A model generated the notes under the pieces. That model was given only the letters and a program-made list of their open reading frames with translations. It was not told the origin of the DNA and did no database searches. DNA of 64,000 bases from Warburgia ugandensis (lineage: Eukaryota; Streptophyta; Magnoliopsida; Canellales; Canellaceae). Made by a program: the position numbers and the translations under genes. Positions 10,486 to 22,490 of this stretch are shown one piece after another; the stretch's first letter is position 1, and each line of letters starts with the position of its first letter. The stretch covers positions 29,045,618-29,109,617 of the forward strand of contig CP141128.1 in assembly GCA_035236585.1 (NCBI GenBank). Direction: 5' to 3'.

Positions 10486-10668
10486 TTAGTTTACTTGGGC
10501 ATCTGTTCTTTGACGGATTCACTAACAATTATCAACATAAAGGCCATCAGTATTGCAATAAAGCTTGCAATAGAGGGAATAAGGCAAGTTGCTTATACTA
10601 AAACATGTTTAGTTCTTTTTGTTGCTATAGCAATTGTGTGCATTCTAACTCAATTGAATTACCTGAAT
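10486..10668 (+). pseudogene. Captured NIPA-type magnesium transporter fragment
   Basis: An open stretch encodes LVYLGICSLTDSLTIINIKA, then IAIKLAIEG and, after a hydrophobic segment, CILTQLNYLN. This matches two adjacent membrane segments of plant NIPA/DUF803 transporters (GICSLMGSL...VKA, ...TQLNYLNKALD). About 60 residues remain of a protein of 300-350 residues. The reading then runs into unrelated residues up to a stop at 10716, just before the L2 target site. It has the same sense as the upstream captured pieces and no intron. Confidence 0.85.
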
Positions 10669-11461
10669 AATATTGAAGCGCATGGTCGATCATGGAAAAG
10701 TGACAATTACAGCTAGTGGTGTGACACCCCAGGTTTTTCACAAAAAAATTTCTCATTTATTTTCAAAAGGTGGCATGCCTCTAATTTTAAAATTCAAAAA
10801 TAGCGGAAGATAGTTTTCTTTGAAATTCATTTTTCCAAAACCCTAGGTATCACTTCAACTCCCATACTATACATTATATAGTTTTTATAAAAGATACATA
10901 TACATTTTATGAAACATCCAATACTCATCCAGTGGTTCACATGCACATCCCCTATAATCATTATATTAAATGTCCAAGCAACATAATCCAAATCACTAAC
11001 TACACAATATAAAACTTTAAGAAAACATATACCTGAGCACGGAAGTATAGCTGTTGATCTCCTCTTACTTGTGTATGTTTTCTCCTATCTGTAAGTATCT
11101 GAGATATTATAAACATGAAACATTTACAATATCTCAGCAAGCTATGCTTGGTAGGGCTGATTTAAGAAAACATGTTAGTTATATATGCATTAAGCATTTT
11201 GCATCAATTGGAATATTCAATTATCTGCAAGCCATTGATAAAGTAGCCCTTTATAATTCGTTTTCATCATATGAATATAAAAATACTTCTTTAGAGATTA
11301 CACTTTACATAATATATATAATCCACTGGTATTTTAAATATTTATCATTATCATTTTCCATATGATACCATACTTTGCATAATAAATCTAGCCATTTATA
11401 TCCCCATAGCAAAACTTTTATAAAACTATGCCCTCCAGATACATACATTCAGGACTATATC

Positions 11462-14400
11462 TGTGACGACCTGGGTTTTTTTCTTTTGAAACACATTTTA
11501 TAATACATTTTTCAATGGCAAGGGCATCCCTTAATAAAAGAATTTCTCAAAACAAAATAGTAAAAATTCTTTTCTTTTAATACTTGTTTTGAAAACCCAA
11601 GTCACCACTTCATACGTAACATAAGTACAATTTATGTACAAAATAAAATTCTATTGAAGGAATGTAATTTTATTGAACTTCTAGAATCCATCTAGTGGTT
11701 CACAGTACAGCCCGGTATCAGTACAATACCTGTCCAAATTACATAATCCAACATTTGCAAACCTCACCATACATTAAAGACTCTTAATCCAAAACATTTC
11801 CCTCAAATAAAATAAATGTCTTCAAGAGGATGTATCTTGATTGATTATTTATCCACATCTTCTTAAGTCTTCTACAGGCTTGAGCTTCTAACCCTCCTTT
11901 GTATCTGAGGTATTGTAAACATAGAAACATTTACATTACCTTAGCAAGCTATGCTTGGTAGGGGATACAAAAACATACTACTTCATCAATATAAGAATAC
12001 ATACCTCAGTCTTTATTTCATCATGGTTATCCATTCGTGAGTATTCTCCACATAGAGTATATACATTATTTATGTAGTATGTGACAAATTAGTTAATATA
12101 GTGAATATTGCTCAAAACTTGTTCCTTCCCTTGACTATACTTCCACTTAGGAAATCAGTATCCAGCGAATCTTTATAGGGGATTTCCAGGAACTCATGTA
12201 TTGGAATCTCATCATGCCATGGCATTACATTATGCCTATCATATGTGCATCATAATGCAAAATGCATTAGGATTACTATGCACTAGTCTCAATCCATATA
12301 GCACACCTGGATGACTGCAATCCTCAACTGACACCCACTGTGGAATATCAACTCCATGTCGTCATGGGGTGGACTATGGCTATCACAGTGGGGCCTTCCC
12401 ATTATTGCCCCACCCTACGTTTAACCTCTCTTTGAGTATGGTATCCATCATATAAATTTCAGGAAGCGGGTGGCCAAGTCCTCATAACTTCCCTAACATA
12501 GCATCCCTAGTCTCTATCTCTGTGTAAAACAAAATCACAAGCCTCCATACTTGTATGGAAAATACATTGTACATATTAGACGATGTGTCTGTTTAACTAA
12601 GGCTGGAATATTTTATATACCCTATTAGATTATCAGGTTGGATCACTTAGTTTGATCATTTGGTTAGATCACTTAGTTGGATCATATATTTTGGTTCACT
12701 TAGTTGGATCATATGTTTTGGATCGCTTACTTGGATCATATGTTTTGGATCATGACTAGGGTAAGGTACTAAGCATAATTATATCATGAAGGTCTATAAT
12801 TCTAGACAAAAAATGATGTATGTATACACATGAGTCTCTAATACATCTTTGTATATCCACCTACCTCAAAGTAGTATCTTGATTCATACTTCTCAAGTGT
12901 ATTCTTCCACAATGTCCATCATGGTCTGGATTCATCCATCTATCAAACCATACGTATAAGGTTATTTCTATATTCAAGTATGTATTCCTATAAGGGATAC
13001 CCCAATCTTTCCTTGAATCATCTTTGATCAAGGGTTTGGATTCTCTATCTATGTTCTTCTATATACCCATACATAATTTCTACATATACATATGTAGTAC
13101 AATACTACATTAGTATTCTTATTGTTTTCGATCAAACAAGAACATTCAAGATCCTATGGATCTTGTTTGATCATCCTTATCTTGATTACAATTTTTATTA
13201 GGATTAGATGATTTACTACATGTTATGCTCTTATTATTATTACTCAACCAATTAATGTTTTATTGGTTGAGGGTAGCTTATTTCATCCTAAGTCTAGAAG
13301 CTCCTCTTATGTCAAATTAGTTAAGGCTTACTAGTTGAATGGTTGAACACAAAATGGTTACTTCAATCCTCATGTAAGGAGGCATTTAGACCTCACAAAC
13401 ATCAACGGAAGGTGGGGGAAGAGCGAGCCTCTATTAGAGAACCCCCTTAACCATTATGTCCATCATCCACTAGAATGACCTTAGCTCAACCTTTCATAAG
13501 GTTCCTACGAGCATTTAATCCTAAGTACTCTTTCTAATTGATTTTAATTAAATCCAGGAACTAAAATGTCATTCATGGAGTTTTATTATGCTCTTAATTT
13601 GGACCAAGGAATTTATTCCTTATATTATCCTACTAACTATGGTCCTTACTATCATTAAGTCCTTATCAGACATTCAATGTAAATGTCCTTCCATTCTAAT
13701 TTCATTTAATTACAATTTCAATGAAATTTTCATTACTTAAGCATTAAAGCATAAACAGAAAGCATAAAAAGCATAAACACTTATCATGATCCAACGGTCT
13801 TACTTGATCCTTATTCATTTTTCCTCTTTTTATGGTTTAGATCTTGATCCTTCATTTTATTTTAGATCCAACATTTATTATTGATATAATTTCATTGTTA
13901 AATCACTAATGTATCCCATCCCTTGATTTGATCTTCCTTGATCTACCCGATTAAGGAGATCTTAAGTTACTTTATCCCATTTAAGAGCATAGATCTTGAT
14001 CTAGCCCAAATCCTCATCATCCATTCCATAAATTCATATAATATTAACTTATTATATTCATAAAAACTCATTTATATTGTAAAATTATCGTTGATCAACT
14101 TGATCAAGGAGATTTCCCTTGATTTTTATAGATTTCATGACTTTTAAGGCTAGATCTATCAAGATATGCATATTAAATTACATATAACCCACTTATTTAT
14201 CTTATTATCTTATTATATCATCATCTAACTAGTTTTGAATGATCTGATCATCCTAGATCTTGTAGATCAAGGATGTTAGTATACTTATCCACCAATTTAC
14301 AGAAAATTTAATGAATTAAAATTACAATTTTATTGGTTCAGTACATTATAATTATCATAAGGAATCCATCAAAACTTTCTAATCTCAATTTGGAATTCAA

Positions 14401-16261
14401 TTGAGATCAGAATTGAGGTTTAAAACTTTCAGCCTGTTTTAAGGGCTAAATTTCACTCTTACTGTTGTTCATTATTTGATTAATCTATAAACAACAAATT
14501 TCTACCATGATCATATTTATTAAGGTTTTGGAACCTTCTGAACACATCCACTAGTTCAGATTTTCAGTTTGGGGTCATATGGGCCATGATCCAAGATCAA
14601 TGGCACAAATTTTACTAAATAAAACATGTAAATAGAATTTAAAACCCATATACAACAAGTTCAATGGATTCTAGAAGATACAAGGAATCCATATCAGGTT
14701 TTAGATCTAAAATCAAAGCCGTATCAGGCACTAAATTAAAGATTTATGTCTTCAGTTCAAAACTGAACCGCTCGGATCAAATCTGGGTTTACGGGTGCAG
14801 GGACAATCATCAGCGCTCCCTTGTTACCATCTACTTCAGGTTATAGGGTGGAGGTGACCGGCTATGGGCGAGCCGTCTAGATCTAGACCGTTGGATCACC
14901 CATGGCTAGATCTCCTCCATCCATTAAAATCAAATGCCCAGATTTCATATCCTGGGGTTTTGGGCCCCAGGAGTCCATCCAACGGCTCAGAAGTTAATCT
15001 AAGCTATGGATTGATGGGATCTCAACCATCCAAGCCGGATCTATCGTCTTCAATGGATCAACAATAGGGAGATACCATTCATGCTAGAAAACCCAAAATA
15101 CTAGTCGAAATTAAAAGAGGGGAGTGATAGTGGCCTACCTTAGCTGGTCTGGGGAGGAGGAGCTCACCAGAGAAAAAGAAAAATGGCAGAGAAATAAGAA
15201 ACCCTAGCTTTGCTAGAAATACATATAGTCTGTAAGATCTCCATTCATCAGCTAGATTTGCTAGAATTTTGTGAAGAAACTGCTAGAGATGGTAAATATT
15301 ACTGGGTTGGATTTTTTTTTTATTTTTTCGGTGATCCAGGAGGTGGATCATATGGAACCAAAGAGATTTGTAGATCACCCTTTTCCAAACATATCTAATG
15401 GTGGAGATTGTGTTTCAACGGCTGTATTTTGATGCCTAATTGAAATAGGGTTTCCAGGTGGAAACCTAGTCTCATCGGGGATGACGCGCCCTATGGTTCC
15501 ACTAAGTCTGGAGCGCCTAGTGCGTCTGTGGACACACACACAGAGTTTAAGAGAGGAGAACAAAAATAAAAAGGAATTGGGTAAGTTCGGAGCTATTTCT
15601 AGAGCTGGGATTTTAGACCATACTAGGGGACCTCGTGAAGAACATTAGGAGAAATTTTGGAATTTTTATGAGCTATTTATAGAGGTGTTTTGAATTTTCC
15701 ATGATTATTTGAAATAATTACTTTGATTTCTTTTGATTATTTAATTGTCTTAGGATTCTCACTACCAGCTCCTTCTCCACTAGCAGGTGGTAGTAGTTTC
15801 ACTAATGATGGGCTGTTTTCTAGAAGTTGGATCCCTTTGTGGATCCCTTATGAGCCCCGCGGATGTGTGAAAAGAATAATTGCCCCTTTATAGAGAAAAA
15901 CCTGTTTTATTCTCCTGGGCACGGAATTGAGTGTACTTAGTGGTGTTGGATTCGTATTTCTGAGTACATTCTAGATTTTGATGTCTGAAGTCTTGGTTAT
16001 TTTTAAAATTATCATTTTTCCCTTTTATTCATGAAAATGAAGAAAAATACAGATTTTTTTATTTGTATTCAGAAATTGTCATGCTTACAGTCATTTTGAA
16101 GGGTTCGTTGAATATGTCTTCAATTAAATATGTCTCATACCATGATTACACTTCTATGAGAAATTCATTTTTCATAACCCTAATATTCCAGCTTGATTTT
16201 CATTGAAATTCTCAATTTCAATTTTTATTTAATTTCCTTACCAAAAATTAGGGGTGTTACA
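11462..16261 (-). mobile_element. M2: complete 4.8-kb solo LTR
   Basis: On the minus strand it starts TGTAACACCCCTAATTTTTG at 16261 and ends CCCAGGTCGTCACA at 11462. Exact atatc copies flank it at 11457-11461 and 16262-16266. The inverted copy M3 (39957-44945) matches it along its length, including the gaggcatttagacctcacaa word (13379-13400 here). A TATAAATAG box reads on the minus strand at 15673-15681. No gag, pol or primer site is inside. Short open frames at 14664-15563 match nothing I know. Confidence 0.87.
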
Positions 16262-17310
16262 ATATCATATATATAGAAATAGTTAAAAGCCATACAAAGT
16301 TCTGAACATAGTCCATGGGGTTTGTAACTTCCATTCCCAGACTATACTGGGTCTCATACATATACCCCTTACTATACAGGGTTCATAAAACTCCAATCAT
16401 TGTTGGGAAAACAATATAAGGCATATCATCATGCCATATCAATAAGGCCTCTCATAGTGTCATCATATACACATGTTTCATGGGCAGAGTGCATAGCAGA
16501 TACAATAGGTCTCTTTGGGTCCTCATATCTACCTCGCTAGTGTCTTTTGGCAACCCTCAAGGATATGCACCATAGTGCATCAAATATAAGAACTATTATG
16601 CCACAGTCTTAATCTGTACAACACGCCCGGATAACTGTATAATAATCCACTAATACCAATTGTAAAAATAACAAAACTCATGTCCGCATGAGAGGGACCA
16701 TGGCTGTCACAGTGGGCGCTTTCCCATGAATGCCCCACCCGACATTTAGCCTCTCATCAGGCATGGTATCATCATATAATAAATCTCAAAGCACGGGTGG
16801 CCAAACCCTACACTCTCCTAGCATAGTATCCTCAGGCCTATGCCTGTCTAAATCAAAACTCTCAGGCATCGTGCCTGAATGTAAAATAATAATACACAGG
16901 CATCTTGCCTGTCCATAATATATATATATATATATGAATATTTCACCATAATCTTAACATCCTCACTTATTAGGTGACCGTCCACCAAGGATGTAATGTA
17001 AAATCCTAGACTCATATATCACATATAATGCAATGGTACCCATGTACCATAAACATCTTTTATCACAATAATCGTTATGATATTTTTAAGAATAGATCAT
17101 GTGTATCCAATCATGTCACAAGTATGTATCAATTATAAGCATGTCATTCATATAACATTTCAAGTTACCAATCTTTATCATTCACAAGTAATCATTCTCA
17201 TAATCACATATGTATGAAATGTACAATTTGAATAACATAATGTTTATCATAAGCAATAAGATCATGTTTAAAACATGAATCTTAATATTAAGACATGCTT
17301 TCTTAATTCT

Positions 17311-17321
17311 CCACCTACCTC
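17311..17321 (-). promoter_or_regulatory. Donor-like motif GAGGTAGGTGG in L2
   Basis: The minus strand reads GAGGTAGGTGG, a good plant 5' splice-site match (AG|GTAGGT), just after the captured GTE piece. L1 has the same motif at 19392-19402, M3 a CAGGTAGGTG at 40886-40895, E2 at 30757-30768 and 37787-37796, and E3 at 54742-54752 and 62743-62753. Confidence 0.5.
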
Positions 17322-17373
17322 ATGTGGCAAGTTCATCCATTGTCCTCTAGTTGATCGACAACATTCGCGGTCT

Positions 17374-17649
17374 CTAAGATCCATGTTTTTCTCCTTGAGC
17401 CAGTGATGAGGAAGACACATTCTTCTCATCTTGTTTGCTTTCTTTTGGTGCCTCAATAACAATTGTAACTATGTTCGATGCTTGCAAATTCTGCCCAGTT
17501 TCACCTCTAGCTTGAATTGGAAGCTCGGCCTTCCTCTTGTTCTTGCTCAAACTTTTCTTGTAATTGGTCATGAACCTATCAAGCTCCCACAATGTCTTAG
17601 CATCAAAGCTATTAATGTCCACCTCAATCTCATCATCGTGCTGACTAAG
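17374..17649 (-). pseudogene. Captured GTE (bromodomain/ET) transcription factor fragment
   Basis: An open minus-strand stretch of about 92 codons encodes the end of the ET (NET) domain of plant GTE proteins: LSQHDDEIEVDINSFD, then TLWELDRFMTNYKKSLSKNK and RKAEL. The linker that follows in GTE4-like proteins is also present (EAPKESKQDEKNVSSSS). The bromodomain itself is absent. A stop after QGEKHGS ends the reading. No intron is visible. The sense is that of L2, and the gaggtaggtgg motif lies about 55 bp downstream. GTE proteins bind acetylated chromatin; this piece alone would not. Confidence 0.9.
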
Positions 17650-18900
17650 GTACAATCCTATGGAACACTTTTCTATTGTACTTTTCCTATTTCCGTATCA
17701 TATAAGTAAGGGGCTTGCTCTATGCTCTTCATCACTTCTTACAAATGTCTACCTTCATATATCAAGAATCCAATCTCCATGTCTGCTACTTTGGTGGGAG
17801 ATTATAGCTCATCATATGTAGGAAATGCTAGCACTCAATCATCTTAGATACATATCCCACCAATAAGGAGATTTTTCTTGTTTAATGGGTATCGATTATT
17901 TCCTTGAGTGCTTCATCTTAACAAAACATATAGTACCAGTAATGCTTTCTTCAACCATAGTATGTTTTTACCCTTCTTTTTTTCACCTTTCCCATTGCCA
18001 TATCCTATAAGTACTAACCTTTCTTTCTGCTCTTTATTTCACTCCTAACTAATGTGTGCCTTCTCATTACTAGAATCGAATTTGCAGACCTAGAACAACA
18101 TAATAAGCATCACCACAATAAAACTTTACCATTTAACAATGAGGCCAAGGCTCATTCATGTAAAATGGATAGGAAAAACATATATAATTTTCTTCATGAA
18201 CTAAATATGGTTTACTGATCTTACAAGAATCAACAGGCAGAACTTGACATATTTCAAAACTTTCATTCAAGCCCATTATCAAAATGGAAAGCGTTCTCTC
18301 TACTTGCCAATCCAACAACGACAACACTCCAATTTTCTTCGACCGTTATCCAGAAATCTCTTCCATCACTGAAACCCTCTCACCATCTCTTTATGCTTCC
18401 TCCTCAGTTCTACTTTCAATTCCTTAGTTGCCTATTACCTTGCCCTTTGTTTTAATCACTGCTACAACTTCATGATTTCCCATGTTACGGGAATCATGAT
18501 CCTACATCCATGGCCACCTCTGTCCAACCTGCCTATAAGACCTCGGCCCCAGCTAGCGAGATCTTTTTCTTGACTTTTCCATGAGCCAATGCTGATGCTA
18601 CTACATGCCATACACGTATTATAATCTCGATCATTCATTTGCATCAAGATCCATAGATCTAAAATTGGGTGCTAGTGGTCTACAGCCCTAGTTTGGTCAT
18701 CGCTTCGGGATTCTTGGAACAAAACCCAATAGAGGAAAACCAAGGGATAGGGAATGGTAGATTTGTGATAGTCGTCGTACCTGTAGAAACCTGAATGGGG
18801 AAGAAAAGAATGGGGAAAGAGGAGGCTATGTGCATGGGGAGGTTGGAGAAGGTTTTCTATGTTTGAGAATAGATCATATGATCTGTTTTTGGAAAACCAC
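17650..18900 (-). other. L2 middle region, possible further captured sequence
   Basis: This part of L2 has no counterpart that I can see in L1. It includes a 65-codon minus-strand open frame at 18133-18327 (WQVERTLSILIMGLNESFEI and on) and a 61-codon one at 18462-18647. I do not recognise either. Given the GTE piece next door, they may be untranslated or coding parts of captured transcripts. Confidence 0.35.
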
Positions 18901-21182
18901 AAAGGAAGGGGATTTGGGATTGCCGAATTCTACATGTTTCTGACACCCCCCTTGTTTTCTCTATTCGGCTCATGGCAAGAGGTGGGGAAGAAAGGGAGAG
19001 AGAGAGAGAGAGAGAAACCCTCCATGTCGTCGGGTTTGCATTCTGAGGGAGGTGCCAATATCAATTTGGCCCCATCTTGGTAAGTTGTGTGTTTAGTGTT
19101 TTTTTTAATCTTTTAATTACCTTATTGCCCCTCACTTCAAAGGCCCATAACTTCTTCATACAGACTCTGTTTTCAGAGCTCTTTGGCTCGCTGGATTCTA
19201 TTTTCAGAGTACTATCTAATGGTTTTAGTTTTAGTTCTAAATTATACCTCTATAACATGATATACCACTTGAAAACTCATAACCGAATCAGAAAATAGTA
19301 AAATTTTGGGGTGAAATTCATCTATAATCTGATTTCACATATTAATGCCCAAAATAGTATCTACAAAATTTGAGGTTGTTACAAGTGGCACGAGGTAGGT
19401 GGAAATTTAAGGCAGGATGTCTAAATAATAAGATGCATGTTCTAAACCTGATCTTATTTCTGATTATAGATGTTATGAAACTAAAATGATGAAATAATGT
19501 TGATTAAAGGAATTGCATGTTATAATTGATGCTTATGACTTGTATATCATGTATATGAATTGTGAAATTATGTTTATGGTACATGAGTACCATGTTAGTA
19601 TTGATGATGTATGAGTCTAGGTTTATAGGATACATCCTTGGTGGTTATCACGAAATAAGGAGGATCTTATGCTTATGATGAGATATTCATATATATTATG
19701 GATAGGCAAGATGCTTGTATATTAGTATTTTACATACAAGTATGGTGGCTTGTGATTTTGTTTTCCATAGCCCTAAGACTAGAGATGCTATGCTAGAGAA
19801 GTTATGAGGGTTTGACCACCCACTTCGTAAAATTTATATGATGGATACCATGCCCAATGAGAGGCTAAAGGTCAAGTGGGGCAATCATGGGAAGGCTGCC
19901 ACTGTGAAAGCCATGGTCCCCCCCATGCAAACATGGATTTTGTTATTTTCACAGTTGGTATCAGTGGATTATTATGCAGTTATCTGAGTGCGTTGTACAA
20001 ATTTAGATTGTGGCATAACAGTCCTTGTGTATTTTGCATTATTATGCACATATGATAGGCATAGTACTTTGCCATGGCTGATGAGATGCCTTATATGATG
20101 ATGGCAATATGAGATGCCTTATGTGATATGGCACGATGACATGCCTTATATTGATTTACCAGTAATGGCTAGAGAATTGTAGACCCCATATAATGGGGGG
20201 CATGGGGATTATATTGATATACAAGCAGAGGCTGGATAATTATGAACACCACATGATGAGGGCTATGATTCTGAAACCCAATATAGTTTGGGAATGTAAA
20301 TTAGATGATATTGATTATATTCATAAATTTGTATGTCTTTTAACAATTTCCATACATGTGTACACATGTTATATGTATATGATTGAGGGCGTAGTTTCAT
20401 ATAAGTTTCATATGGGTGTATGAATGGGTAGAACTGTTGTGCAGAGTATGGTTCATGGAATTGGATTCGTTTATTTAGATAATAAATAATAATTAAAGAT
20501 GTTTGATAAATAAATAGATTACTTATATTTATGAAACATGTATATACATGAATAATTATGAGACATGTTAATAATTGATTTATCAATGGATTGTTAATTA
20601 TTATGAATCATGTAGATATAGTTTATAAATGGATTATTGAAATGTGAAACATATAATAAATCCAAGTCAATATAATTGTTATGAAAATGAATATTCTAAT
20701 TACTATGGAATAATTAATGTATCTTAAGATTAAATGCTTCTTAAACTCCCCTACCAAGCATAGCTTGCTGAGATATTATAAATGCCTTATATTTACAATA
20801 TCTCAAATACAGATAGATAGGCGAAGATGTACACAAGAAGAGGAATTCAGCAACCATACTTCTACGCTTAGGTATACATTTTATTAAAGCTTTTGTATTG
20901 TGAAGTTAGTCAATTGAATTTTGATATTGGATATTTAATATAATATTATAGGGGCTGTACAAGTGAACCACTGGATGGGTCCTATTTTAAGAAAGGAATA
21001 TCTATCTTCTAGAAAAGCTATATATATATGTATAGTGTGAGTATAAAGGTGACATCCGAGTTTTTCAGAAAATGAATTTCAAATAACATGTTTTCTACTA
21101 TTTTTTAATTTCTAAAAATATTGGTGCACCACCTTTCCAAAATAAGAAAATTTTCATGAAAAACCTAGGGTGTCACATGAAA

Positions 21183-21199
21183 AATCCTAGTCGTCACAG
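21183..21199 (+). repeat. P 5' LTR, terminal segment
   Basis: The last 17 bp (ending GTCGTCACA) correspond to the end of the 3' LTR (GGTCATCACA). They are separated from the main LTR segment by the L1 stack. Confidence 0.8.
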
Positions 21200-21201
21200 T
21201 T

Positions 21202-21213
21202 GGTATCAGAGCC
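21202..21213 (+). other. P primer binding site
   Basis: TGGTATCAGAGC, complementary to the 3' end of initiator tRNA-Met, lies two bases after the LTR end. Confidence 0.92.
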
Positions 21214-21243
21214 TACTTGTTCCTTTTATAGCTAGTGCTACAT

Positions 21244-22490
21244 GTCAAGAGTTAGAAACAGACAATAAGTAAGATGTGGTTGTTTTGATGTGAGTTAAGA
21301 AAGTGACTCATATAGAAATAGGTTGTGAATGTAAAATAGATGCATATGGGAAAAGAGACTACAGGGTCTGTTGGTTCTTTCACTGATACCCAAAAGAGGA
21401 GGCACATATGGTGGAGTTTATGGCGCATATGATGAAGAACTTTAAACAATATATGCAGCAATAAGAGGCCCAAGTCCAGACGGCGTCTATATTGAACATT
21501 CCTACATCAAGCACTGGTGAGGGTAGTTTAGGAGGTAGTGCTAACAAGACTGATAAATTTCTAAAATGATTTTAGAGGATGGTTCCAACATTTTCTAGCA
21601 AAGGCAGAATAGAAGCAGTAAAGGAATGGATATATCAAGTTGAGAAAGCCTTTGAAGATATGCAAATTGTAGAAGAGAAAAAGGTGAAGATTGCCACTTT
21701 CATCTTCACAAGAGAGGCTGCTTTCTAGTGGAGGACAGCACAGACAACTTATTTTCTTCAACCAAGTAATGTTTTATGGGACAACTTTCTAAAAGTATTC
21801 TATGATAAATACTTCCCTCCACATGTACAGGCAAGAATGGAGAGACAATTTTTGAATTTGCAACAAGGAGATCTTATAGTCTTATAGTATTGTGAATAAA
21901 TTTGTACAATTGAGGTAGTTGGCACTAGATATTTGTACCTCAGATAAGAAAGCCACAGAAAGATTTGTTCGGGGTTTACATTTGAGGTTGAGGAGTAAGG
22001 TTATGGGGACACAACCTACTATTATAGTGAAAGCAGTGGAAATAGCTTCCATTTTTGAAGAGGAATACTTTCATAATCAAGTAGAGCAGTGAGATAGAGA
22101 GATATAGTACTGCTTAAGGATGCTCAGGCAGGGGTAAGTGCCCTTCTTCATCTTCTTCATGGGGGTCACATAAACACTAAGGTCCATAGGCTGCCAAAGA
22201 AAGTAGAGGGAGGCCACATAGACACCAAGGACTATGGCTGCCAAACAAAGCAAAGGGTCAGAAAGGAGATAATGTCCAAGATGTAAAGGTTATCATCTTG
22301 ATTCACTTTGTTTTATACTAGGACAATAGAGACCACTGATACAATGTTATAAATGTGGTGAACAAGGACACTTTATGAATGAGTACCCTAGGAGACAAAT
22401 AGGCAGTGGGCCTAGGACAAAAAATGTTCCTCGAAATCAAGGTCGAGTATTTGTTATCACTTTTGAATAGCCCAAGGCCTTAAATGCAGT
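21244..22490 (+). pseudogene. P gag remnant
   Basis: The retrotransposon gag core is recognisable at about 21570-22060: MVPTFSSKGRIEAVKEWIYQ, EKAFEDMQIVEEKKVKIATF, W-TAQTTYF and YDKYFPPHVQARME. Two zinc knuckles follow. The first is CX2CX3HX4C (CPRCKGYHLDSLC, about 22274-22312). The second is CX2CX4H followed by Y in the last position (CYKCGEQGHFMNEY, 22344-22386). At least six stops and several frameshifts disable it. It would encode the capsid/nucleocapsid part of a continuous gag-pol. Confidence 0.8.

Larger units (their letters stand above)
10720..19383 (-). mobile_element. L2: solo LTR (about 3.86 kb net), same family as L1, inverted
   Basis: On the minus strand it starts TGTAACAACCTC at 19383 and ends CCTGGGGTGTCACA at 10720. 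Exact agtgg copies flank it at 10715-10719 and 19384-19388. It is itself split by M2, leaving 10720-11461 and 16267-19383. Its ends match L1 but the centre does not: L2 carries a GTE gene piece where L1 carries RAPTOR, ATP synthase and NIPA pieces. No internal retrotransposon domain is present. Confidence 0.85.
8618..21177 (+). mobile_element. L1: solo LTR (about 3.9 kb net) carrying host gene fragments
   Basis: It starts TGTACCAACCCC and ends CTAGGGTGTCACA, flanked by exact tgaaa copies at 8613-8617 and 21178-21182. Removing L2 and one agtgg copy leaves about 3.9 kb without primer site, polypurine tract, gag or pol, so it fits a solo LTR. The first 470 bp match the inverted start of L2 (19383 downwards), and the last 1.8 kb match the rest of L2, so both belong to one family. 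The middle, 9711-10668, holds pieces of at least three plant nuclear genes. A TATAAAAAC box lies near 9279. Confidence 0.85.

Noticed and set aside
20263-20586. 107-codon minus-strand frame
   Set aside because: It is AT-rich LTR sequence of L1 on the antisense strand, with biased Ile/Tyr composition.
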